DNA of 64,000 nucleotides, from NCBI GenBank assembly GCA_963970005.1, contig CAXAMN010003003.1, positions 132,245-196,244 of the forward strand, read 5' to 3'. This stretch comes from Durusdinium trenchii. Taxonomy: Eukaryota > Sar > Dinophyceae > Suessiales > Symbiodiniaceae. A model generated the notes under the pieces. That model worked only from the letters and a program-made list of their open reading frames with translations, did no database searches and was not told the DNA's origin. Position 1 is the first letter of the stretch; each line of letters opens with the position of its first letter. Shown in pieces: positions 1 to 9,874 of the stretch. A program made the translations under genes and the position numbers.

Positions 1-375
1 TGCTGCTGCTTGTTTTCTGCTGCTGCTTGTTTTCTGCTGCTGCTTGTTTTCTGCTGCTGCTTGTTTTCTGCTGCTGCTTGTTTTCTGCTGCTGCTTGTTT
101 TCTGCTGCTGCTTGTTTTCTGCTGCTGCTTGTTTTCTGCTGCTGCTTGTTTTCTGCTGCTGCTTGTTTTCTGCTGCTGCTTGTTTTCTGCTGCTGCTTGT
201 TTTCTGCTGCTGCTTGTTTTCTGCTGCTGCTTGCTTTCTGCTGCTGCTTGTTTTCTGCTGCTGCTTGCTTTGTGCTGCTTGTTTGCTGCTGCTGCTGCTT
301 GTTTGCTGCCGCTGCTGCTTGTTTGCTGCTGCTGCTGCTGCTGCTGCTTGTTTGCTGCTGCTGCTGCTGCTGCTG
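1..375. repeat. 17-bp minisatellite grading into a CTG/CTT-rich tract
   Basis: A 17-bp unit (two to three TGC triplets, then TTGTTTTC) is repeated about 15 times with almost no change up to about position 235, then degenerates into CTG-rich DNA with shorter TTG spacers. Because 17 is not a multiple of three, each reading frame runs through three units before repeating, so all three forward frames are open and encode the same Leu/Cys/Ala-rich 17-residue repeat. This explains three overlapping forward ORFs starting at 10, 27 and 44. I see no sign that any of them is a gene. The window edge cuts the array, so its full length is unknown. Confidence 0.95.
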
Positions 376-435
376 GCCTGTTAGCGTTGTGGCTAGCTTT
401 TGACCCCCTCCCCCTGGCCTCAAGTTGTGCTGCAG

Positions 436-513
436 TTGCGAAGCCAGGATGTAACTCCGGAGGCAGCCATCGAAGTCCTGAAGTCTGCACCTGGTGTGGA
501 GGTGGCTTGCTGA
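436..513 (+). CDS. Possible terminal exon of an unrecognised gene
   Basis: After a good splice acceptor (CTGCAG ending at 435) a short frame reads LRSQDVTPEAAIEVLKSAP... and ends at a TGA at 511-513. The residue mix is typical of a soluble protein and unlike the shadow ORFs around it. No upstream exon is visible because the window begins in a minisatellite. I cannot assign a family. It could be chance, since it is only 25 codons long. Confidence 0.25.
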   Translation: MRSQDVTPEAAIEVLKSAPGVEVAC

Positions 514-1451
514 AGTCTAAAGTCATGGTTGGCCTGATGCACTCGAGCAACACCGGATGGTGCTGGTAGATCGGAAACCTAGACATTCCTGGGCGCTTGC
601 AAGGGAGTGGGGTCATCTTCGTTGGAGGGGTCAGGGTCTTGGAGTTTGAGGGCTTTAATGGACCATGTTGCTGCTCTTCAACTTTTTGTCTCAAATCCCA
701 AGCAGCGGTTGAAACAGGCCTTTCGGAATTTCAAGAATCTCCTGGAGAGCTCTGCACAAAACAGTGCAAGGTTGTGCTGCCACCCTTCGATGTACACCCC
801 AGAATTGAAGAGACTAATCAATCAATCGCAACCTCACCTACCAGGAGGGGGGTGGGAGGCTTGATTGCAACTCTCAACCATGTTGAGTCATGGCACTGTT
901 GACCCGCGACTGTTGACCCCCGCTACCACCGATTGGCTCTACGTAGCAGTTTCAAAAAAACACAAGACTCTGTCTGGCAAGTGAGACAACGAAAAAAGAA
1001 GTGCTTGGGCCCCTTCTGTTTGCCTGAAGTTGCTTTTGTCTCATGAGTCTCTGGGTGGCAGGTGGTTGACAGCCCATCCGAAAAAGTGCCGCTTGGTTTC
1101 ATGAAGTGGTGCTACAGAGCTGGATATTCAACTTCTAGCAGCAGTGCAGCCTCAGAGTAGTTCGAATGGCCCTTTTGGCCAGAAAGGTTTAGCCCGCTCC
1201 TGAAGACCAAAGTGCGTAGAGCCCTTGCCAAGGTATCCCATGCCTTTGACATCAACTAAAAAATATGACGTGGAGGTGAGTCTTTGAGATCTCAGCTTTT
1301 TTGACATGTCTCGTTCTGTCTTTCTTTCTTTCTTTCTTTCTAAAGCTTTGGCTCCAAAGTTCGACCAATGAGTCAAATGGCACGAGTTTGTTCGTTGGCT
1401 CTCGCAGTGTCTTGAACAGCTGTTCACCTTCACTCTCTCAAGTCACAACAA

Positions 1452-1673
1452 AGCTTTGCTTGCTTTGCTTCAACTCCACCCGACCAGGTTGGCCGCATCC
1501 GCCGATCTTTGATCTTTGCTCCCAAAGGCTTGGACCTATTTGTGTCAGGCCTGGAGCGTGCTGAGGCAATCGACCCTTTGTTGGTCCAAGCCCAAGTTGT
1601 TTGCCCAGGTGACCAGCTACTACGTGGGGCCGCACTGAACGCAGTCCTCATTGCTGAGGCCAAGTTGGAGTAA
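1452..1673 (+). CDS. Coding fragment, unrecognised gene
   Basis: One frame is open from about 1452 and ends with TAA at 1671-1673. It reads as a balanced globular sequence, for example PDQVGRIRRSLIFAPKGLDL and later QVVCPGDQLLRGAALNAVLI. The upstream boundary is uncertain: another frame (HEFVRWLSQCLEQLF...) is also open just upstream, so either a small frameshift or an intron separates them. A GC donor is possible inside the last codons (GAG|GCC, about 1662), in which case the exon may splice on to the fragments near 1830-2134. I recognise no domain. Confidence 0.4.
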   Translation, partial: SFACFASTPPDQVGRIRRSLIFAPKGLDLFVSGLERAEAIDPLLVQAQVVCPGDQLLRGAALNAVLIAEAKLE

Positions 1674-1825
1674 CAAAAGAGAGCGGAGCGACCATAGTAT
1701 TACAGTATAGGGTTGTTCCATGTCAAGGGGTCAAACGCGCTGAAGTGGAATCTGTCATAAGTCGACTCTTTTGTTGCTGTAATCGCTTTGTTGCCAACCT
1801 TAAAGTCTGCAGCAGGATAATGGCA

Positions 1826-2134
1826 AGAAAGCTTCTATGCAAGTTCGGTGAAGCAATTGGCCCGTCTTTTTGATACATTTGGGAAGAGCAAGAACGTAGC
1901 TGGAGGAGGTAAGGTGTGATGAGGTGAGCAAATTGGTACCTTGCCACAAGCACCTATTGCGCTCAAACTTTGCATATAAGCTTTTTGTACTAGGAGGCAA
2001 AGCTCACCTCGGCCGACAAACAGAAAACCCGCCACGCACTCCATGTCCAGAAGGCAGCTGTCCAAGTTCACAGCAGAGCATTTGGTGTGCTGCAGCAAGA
2101 ACAATCCGAAACAAGAGTCATTGCTGCTCCCTAG
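1826..2134 (+). CDS. Two-exon 3' end of an unrecognised gene
   Basis: Exon one, about 1826-1898, encodes FYASSVKQLARLFDTFGKSK; it may end at a GC donor (GTA|GCTGG) or at the GT donor at 1909. Exon two, 1994-2134, starts after TACTAG|G and encodes EAKLTSADKQKTRHALHVQK followed by a glutamine-rich stretch to a TAG stop at 2132-2134. The GC-donor reading keeps the frame, the GT reading does not. The product looks alpha-helical and basic, without a motif I can name. It may be the same gene as the fragment at 1452-1673. Confidence 0.45.
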
Positions 2135-2327
2135 ACGCCATACCCTGCTATCCTGTGCAACCAGGCCAGGAGCAACATATTATAGCAACATACAATTGAA
2201 AGGCGGCTACTTGAGCGAAGAAGAATGCTCCAGGGTGAGAAAGCTGAAGGGAAATTAAGGAAGTGTTTATAGAATTCTGCATGACTTCCATTGGGTCATG
2301 GGTTTGGATTGGTCTTTCGTTTGGCAG

Positions 2328-2609
2328 GGCAGCAAGCAACATGTGTCCCGCAACGTTTCGGCTTTGTTGCCTTCTTTCAGGAGGCCGGAGAACACAAACA
2401 GATGGAGTATCAGGGTGTGCGTAATTTGATTTCAGTCTCTATGTGAACATTATCAACACCAACTAGCGCATTTCAACACCAAGGATGCTAACATAGTACA
2501 TTTTAAGGAAGACGTTGATGCCCAATCGGCATTGAAGTTCAAGTCAAGTACTCGCACAGCAAAAGGACAGTCACCCAATTGTGATGAGTCAAGTCTTGCA
2601 CGTCGCTGA
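2328..2609 (+). CDS. Overlapping coding fragments, probably a broken or spliced gene
   Basis: Two consecutive stretches look coding but lie in different frames. At 2328-2446, after TTTGGCAG, the frame reads PQRFGFVAFFQEAGEHKQ and stops at TGA 2444-2446. At 2436-2609, after TTTCAG, another frame reads CEHYQHQLAHFNTKDANIVH and stops at TGA 2607-2609. A 22-nt intron between them is too short, so this is either a frameshift in a decaying gene or two unrelated exons. A possible tiny upstream exon (GGYLSEEECSR, about 2203-2235, donor GTGAGA) sits before them. No family recognised. Confidence 0.3.
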
Positions 2610-3355
2610 TCGTCGCTGATCGCTGACCAAGACTTTTTAGAGCTCATGTCAGCCTCTGCATCCAGTTGGATGCGATTCTGGGAAGGTGGTGGTGACAACA
2701 GCAGCTTTGGCTGAAACAATGTTGGGCCTATTCTGTTCAAGCAAAATCATTGCCTGTTGGGAATGGTTCTTGGAGTCTCCAGTTTCATGACCAACTTCGT
2801 AGAACATGTCCGACAAGGTACGATATGGACTGAATGATGTACACATCTTTTCAGATCTCTCAATTCTACTTAGGCAACGGTAGCAAGAATGGCCGCAAAA
2901 GTCCCGCAGGTGCATGGAACGCAAACGCATTGACTGCTGAGAGTCTGCATGCAACACAGACAGCATTGTCCGTATAACGTTTTGCGACCAAATATTTGTG
3001 TTTGTGTTTATTGAACCTAGTTGAAAGGTCTCTTTGCAATGCGTTTTCGAGTTGCAACGACTGTTAGTCCTGTCCTTTGGAGGTCCAAAAGCGACGATTC
3101 ATAGCGACTTCATTCGTTCGACTCCACATCAGAATTCTTCCCTGGCTCTTGAAGCGAGCCTTCGGAACAGCATTCGCCGAAGGGCCAAGCGGATCGTCAC
3201 CAATCCGTCGCTTGATCGAGAAACCGGGCCAAGCTGGAGTGCTGTTTGGGCTTGCAGAACGTCAGGAAATTCTCACACTCCTCTCACCGCATCTTTCCAA
3301 AAAACAAACAGCAATATGGCGGCCTGAAAACGTTTTGGGCTTTGGTGCTTCTCAG
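2610..3355 (+). other. Region upstream of the S1 exon of channel gene A; N-terminal exon not resolved
   Basis: Between about 3034 and 3330 two forward frames are open and both look protein-like: one reads RRRAKRIVTNPSLDRETGPSW, the other KRRFIATSFVRLHIRILPWL. One may hold the cytoplasmic N-terminal exon of the channel, which must leave two bases for the first codon of the S1 exon at 3356. Gene B has no clearly matching sequence upstream of its S1 exon, so I cannot choose between them. The rest of this stretch shows nothing I can support. Confidence 0.3.
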
Positions 3356-5250
3356 GTATATCACTCAGTTCATGGCTTTTGTGGTCCTGTTCGATGCCTA
3401 CTGTAACTGGAGCGACATTGACGCTCGAGCTCAAGAGGAGCGGCCGCCTGAGATCCTCCAAATAGGCCTGGTGATTCCACATTTGAGTCGTCGTTGTGTC
3501 AGAGTTTGAGCAATGACCTTTGTTGCTTCAATGCGCCATGGAGGCTCCGTCGTTTGCCTGTCACTGTTGCTTGGATGAATAATTTGTGGTTGGCTTGTCT
3601 CTTGGAGACTCCAGAGGGCCATGGACGCGTTGGAAAGAAAAGGAGACTCCAATGAGATTGGTTGCGATTCCCAGTTTGCCGATGATTTGTGGACACTCCT
3701 GCTGATTTGCTTGATTTCTGAGGATCAATCGGGATTTTTGTTGATCTTGGGGATTCCTTGACAATGTGTTTTTGCTTTCTGGCTTCAAAGGAAGCATCCA
3801 CAATCTGACGGCAGTTATGCTTTACACAATGCCACAGAGGCTAGCACCACCGCAAGCGCAGCAAGTAGGCAGCTACAGTGAAGCGACCATGAGCACTTGT
3901 TGCAGTCTGGCTACCTTGACACTCTCAGACATGACATAACACATTTCTGCGACAGCACAGCTTTTTTATACGCAGGCTACAAGACTCTACTGTATTATTT
4001 GTATTTCGGAGCAGGAACAACCATGGATAGTCCTGTATGGCACGGAATAGAATTTGAAATCTATGTGACAATATTACCTCGTCGTCAGCCTCCAGCTGCT
4101 GAGGTACACTATTGAAGTAATTCTGCTGACCGTAGGACAAGGCAGTCGGTGATTTCTTGCGTCAGGAAGCCTGAGTACTGTCTACATGCAAGCAAGCAAC
4201 TAATAACTAGTTTGTGGGCTACATATAGCTACACATGGATTTGATATGGACCCATCATATTTTTGCAGTCTCTGTGAACAAATTTCTTTATAGGAGCAAA
4301 GGTGAAGCAAAGCAAGTAGCTTGTTGTTGCAAGGCCCTCACACTTCTAAAACCCGGTGCACCAACTTCTTGTATTTCTATGTACATGGCCGAAACATATC
4401 GACACATAGAAGATCCGCAGGGTCAGATGCTTCTTGTTTGGGACGACTCAAAGCCACCCCGTTCTGGAAGGTGTAAGGACTGCATGTCAAGTACAATGAT
4501 ATGGAATGGTTGCTAGTGCTACTACTTTTGGCATCACTGTTGTTCAAACCATGTGGAGCAGGCCATGGAGACAAATCTTTTTGCTTGTAGCCTTCAGCAG
4601 CTTTTTCGCTTGACCACGTCGAAGCTTTTGCTCTTTTGCCAGGCCGTTCTGTTCTGAAGGATAGCATGTTTATCTTGGATCTTTGATCCTTGGTTGATAA
4701 CGAGGGAGCAGATACTCAAGGTGGAACAGACCGACTCAGCATCTTTTGTTGGCTGAAAGCCCATTCTGCATCTTCCTATTTTTGATGTGTCTGCAACTAC
4801 AAGATCATTTCTGGATTTGTTGCACTGTTTTCACTCTTGGCCTAGTTTTTGTGTTTCGGTTAGCCATCACCGAGGTGTCATTGTCTGCGGTTTCTTGGAA
4901 ATGATCCTGGATTCAGTAGCATCAGATCTCGCAGCCAGGCGCTTCAAAGATTTGTGGCTGTCCAAGACAGTGCAAGAAGGATACGCAAGACACCAAGGGG
5001 GATTCAGGAGTTGCACTTTGTCTTGCTTCAGTCTTTAGATTTGATTGAACTGTTTTGCAAGATCGAACCCATTGTATATACCTATCTGCTTGAGTATATA
5101 GATGTAAGATTTCCGAACAGAGCTTGGAACGACATTTTGATTAATTGACAGGGTTAGCATCCTCAGCATTCTCCGGTTGCTGCGACTTGGGCGAGTCGTT
5201 CGCTTGGTTCGGCTCTTCGGGAAGATCCGAGCCTTGAGAGAGCTTCAGAA
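3356..5250 (+). CDS. Gene A voltage-sensor exons (S1-S4)
   Basis: Exon 3356-3465 encodes S1 (FMAFVVLFDAYCN, then an acidic SDIDAR loop). Exon 4104-4141 (38 bp) encodes YTIEVILLTVGQ, taken as S2. Exon 4875-4938 encodes S3 (GVIVCGFLEMILD). Exon 5152-5250 encodes S4, with arginine at every third position (LRLLRLGRVVRLVRLFGKIR), the classic voltage sensor. The donors read GCCTGG, GCAGTC, GCGCTT and GCTCCT, so none is GT. The very short S2-S3 link suggests that one further small exon was missed. The S4 exon is 9 nt longer than in gene B. Confidence 0.85.
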
Positions 5251-8200
5251 GCTCCTTGTCAGATGTGGGAGAAGTGGAGTGGCCTTGAAATAGGTGAGGA
5301 TGGATTTGCATTTTCACAAAAGCGTAGAGCCGTCACGAGTTTTCCAAGAAGGAACGCAGAACAAAAAGTTACTCTGCAATCAGGCTGACGCCTTGAGTCT
5401 TGTCTGGTCTCCATGTGCTCATGTTGGTGATAGTGTCCCAGTGCTGTCGTGCGTGCGGGCGTGCGGGCGAGCGGGTGATGCGCCAAAAACGGTGGCCACA
5501 ACTAGAGGAAGTAATGCAGTGAGGGGACAGGAGTTGCTACAGGAGTAAGAAACCTTGGCAGAGAGAGAGAGAGAAAGAAATAAAGCAAGAAAGGGAGGTG
5601 TATAGCCCAGTTACGTAGTGGTACAGCGTTGACGTCATTTGCTGACAGACTAGGATCCGGAAGGGTTTGACTCCTACAAAAGACGATGACTGGGTGAGAA
5701 ACTGGTGCAAGGTCCAGAAAAAAAGAAAGAAAGGGAGTGCACAAGCAGCTATATATTTCTAGAGAGCTGGTTAGCATAATTCATGCACAAAATGAGGCCG
5801 CATAGTGACACGTTATCTGGCGGACTGAATGCTGTTGTATTGTCCTGAGTACCATGGTCAGTGTGCTTCCTTGACGCTATGAGAAGATCAGCAAAACTGT
5901 TTCTTCAAACCATCCGGCGCATTTGGCGAATGGGAGGTTCCACCCAGAACACTGATGCAATTTTCGGCTGTGGCCACCTTGGTGCTTGCCGTCCTGTTTT
6001 GCGACTTAGAAGGGGCTCTTTGTGGAGCAAATGCCGCAATTACCATGCCTTTGGGTGCCCGGTACAGTTTCCATTGTGAGGATCGATGCGCAGTTGTGCC
6101 ATGGACGAAGAGCCTGTACGTTCGGTTGTTCGGTCTCCCCACATTTCCAAGTGTGAGCCTTTGCACAATGATCCCAGGCTCGTGACCATGATTTCCACTT
6201 GTCTCAAGGCTGGACTAAAGCTACTGAGGGCCAAACTTTTACTGTACATTGCTTTCCTTTCGCAAGTCAGACCTTTGATCGATTCACACACAGGCTTTGG
6301 CCTGGTCCTTCGTTTTCTGCTTCATCGTCATGACTATATGGGCCATGCTTCTCGTGGAATTAGTGCACCCATTGATACAGGAGCCAACTTTCCAATATCC
6401 ATTAGTACAGGAAGAAGCCTTGATGATGTCAGGAGCTGAATGCCAACACAAGCGTTTTTGCAGACTGCAATCAATGCCTACGTGCAACCTCAAGTGTGAT
6501 GCATGCGAACTTGCTGCTCTTCAAGACAGTCATCGCGGGCGACAGTTGGGGTAAAATTGCTGTACCGGTCATTGAGATGCTTGGACAGCAAGACTCGTTA
6601 GCATTGTTGTTACCTGTCATATCAAAGTAGTGAAATCGAGTACGGACGTGCCACAGAGGTTTACGGCCATAAGGCTATGATCAAGTGTCGCATCATGTTT
6701 CACACATGTCACATATAGCATCATGTTCCACACGACATACATATCTGCAGTCCGAGTTTGGTAGCGGAGCCTCCCCCTTGGCTCCGTTGCCGCCATAAGC
6801 ATCGAGCGATCGGCACGGCTACCAGGGCCAGCGGGATAGGTCTCAGCCTGCGGGTGTGGCCTGGCAGTGGTCACTGAGGCCGAATTCCAGCCGGTGGTCA
6901 CTGAGGAGAAGAAGAATATGAAAAGAGAAGGTGGACAGCCGGTGATTGCGTGACGCTGCTCAGTGGCAGCACTACGTCCTCGAGAGCCTCATCACTATCC
7001 TGCTACACATCCTGTACTACAAGTGGTATGCCAGGACGGATCCACTGGTGATGCATCGTACCTGTTGAGGACCTATATACTTTGACAAGCTGCAGCTTTG
7101 GTATGTTGCCAATGTCGAGACCGGATGGATGGCTCCTACGATGATGGCCCTCTTGAGACTGGCCTCGACGAGGTCAGGGGTCCTAACACGGGAGCCACCA
7201 CCAGAACCACATAAACGCGGGAGTTCAGCTCTTGGCGAAGCCAAGGAACGTTCTCCGGCCCTCGACAAGTTCTTTGACCTGACTCGCGGAGAGCTTAGGT
7301 TGTTGACAGTATCGAGTTGGACAGTTGGTACCTGGTACAGTGATGCAAGTTCCACCTTTGGTTCAAGAACGCAGGGATGCCATCCAAGACAGTGGGTGAA
7401 GCAAAGTTGCAAGTTGCTGGTTCAACGCATCAACGTGCTACCATGTGTTGGACCCTGCTTTCATACCTAGACGGCAGCAGAGGATGACCGTGCGACCATG
7501 ACCATGACCTTGAGTCAAGTTTTTGACGCTGCTAACAGATCGCGCCCTACGATTACCAGACCATCCATGACAAGACCATGAACTTGCCACCAGTTCCAGA
7601 AGAGCAAGACGCCGAGGAAGACAAGCCTCATCAACGACATCCTTCCCGCTACTGAAGATGAGAAGGTCTTCCTGAGCTATGTTGGTGACGCGACCCTCGA
7701 GATGGCTGATCCTCGCGCAAACTTGAGCAAGCGCTACAAGGCGATTCCGGAGGAGTTCGAGGACAAGGTGGTTGGCTTCTGGGAGCTCTTCAGCGGCAGC
7801 GGAAGATTGTCATTGACTGGGCCCTTCGATGGGGTTATGGCATCCTTTGCTGCGCCCGCCAAATATCCAGATGAGAAACGACATGAACAATGACTGCTTG
7901 GTCGACCAGCTCTTCAACTTTGTCAAGACCTTGCAGAAGAGCATAATGCTCACGGCCGACGCTACATCCTGGAACAGCCTTACGGTGGCAAGAGCTTTCG
8001 GAGAATCGCCAAACCCCAGGCTATACGCGAGTCGGCTTCGAGGTCAGCGCGTGCGAGGAGTGCAAGATGAGCGTGGGTATCTGGCTATCCCATTGTGAAG
8101 CCCATTCAAGCCCTAAGCCCACTGGCTTTGGATCCAACAATCGCTGTGAGCGCACTGGGCTCCGATGTGGAGATTGTGTTGTGCTTCAACTCACTTGAAA

Positions 8201-9843
8201 GGCGCTGGTCCAACTGGTCCCGCGAGAACAGCTCAACTGCTGAAGCAGGCGCCTCCAGACATGGGCAAAGGATGTGAATCTGCATCCTCAAGGGCAAAGA
8301 TCTTGAAGAGGCTCACGCGCCTGCAGTCATCCAAGACACACACATATGTATATATATATACCCACGCGCGTGGCAGCGGTGATGGTCTGGACAGAGGGCT
8401 TCTTCAACGCGCGCGTAGCAGGCGCAGGAAATATCTTGCTAGTCAGTCTCTTGATCTTGACAATGCGTCGTGGGCGCCCTTCTGCAAGTTGGCATCTGGC
8501 CCAGGTACATGGGGTACATGAGCCATCAGGCGACGCCGGGTGACCTGGCACGCAACCCGCCCAGAACTTCGACGACGTAGATGCTGCCTGCAGAAGGCGC
8601 TCACTCTGCCAACGATGGCTCAATTTCCGACGGGTTGTGGTTGCTTTGAACCTTTGACATACTTCCTGCAGATAGAGCAATGTTGGACCGCCTTGGTCGC
8701 GAGCTTGACGAACTGCGGAGCCATGCCGGTCTTCTACAAGAGGTTGCTGTGCTTCGTCTGCAGTTCCTGTCGATCTGGTTCAGGCGGGTCTCCAGGCTGA
8801 TGGCGGCGAACGAGCCTGGTTGGCGTGTTGTTAGACTACGCTGCGCCAAGGCAGGCCATATTTGGGGGGCTTCGACGCATCACACCTTACCGCGCGTGTT
8901 TAGTTTGTCTCCTGCCGGATATCAGCGCAGAAGATGTCCTGAGGAAGCTGATGCGCTTTGTCAAGAGCTTGACTGAGTACAAGACCAATGGAGAGAAACG
9001 ACAAGTGATGGTTCTTCCTGCTATTTAGATGATCAAGCAGCGAAGACAATGCTTTGGCTGCAGAGCATCTGCAAGGGTCTCCGCAAGCGTCAAGTTCATG
9101 AGGTCTAATTAGACGTTCCTTCCGGAGTATCAGGCTTGGGGCCCGACATCGTCCACCAGAATCCTTCGGTGCGACTGAGAGATCCTGCCTTTTTTGGTAA
9201 GGATGTACAGGCCACTCCAATTGAACATCCCAGCATGACATGTAGAGGAATGACAGGAGTTGAGTATGGAGATGTTCAGAGAGCCAAACGGCCATGAGAC
9301 GATGATCAAGTGTAGCATCTTATTTCACACATACATATGCGCAGGCCCCTTTGGCACGAACAAACAAGCTGAGCAAACTAGCAGACCTGCCAGATGGTGT
9401 TGGACTATCATCTCGTCAGCCACCGGTGCGTTAAACCAACTGGGATTGTTTTGTGCTCGTTTCTTTGATTTTGGGTTGAAGCACTACTAGGCCAGCCAAA
9501 CTTCAAAATAAGGCGAAGTGATGCGAAATGTGTTTTCAAAATGGGGCAATGTGTTTCAGCAGTCTGTACAACGGCAAGTCAAGAAAGCTAAGTGCTGCTG
9601 TGTCAGACATTTGTATTGTTCGTGAGTTGCTTGGCGACGATGCGGAACCCAGGGCTCATCCCGCCACGGCCATCATTTTTGTCGGCTCGCTTCTCACGAT
9701 AGTTTTCGGAGTACTAAATTTGATTGTCGCCGTGGCAGCTTGTCTCAATGTGCTGGCGTTTTCAATAATTGACGAATGGATGCGAATGAATCGTTGATAC
9801 ATCGCCACACTCCTCTTTGCAGCTGATTTGCCCATGATGCTGC

Positions 9844-9874
<31 letters not shown>

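Noticed and set aside
4149-4151. In-frame TGA after the S2 segment of gene A (stop or selenocysteine)
   Set aside because: A GC donor lies just before it (CAAG|GCAGTC), matched by CAAG|GCCATC in gene B, and the phase then fits the S3 exon in both genes. The TGA is intronic.
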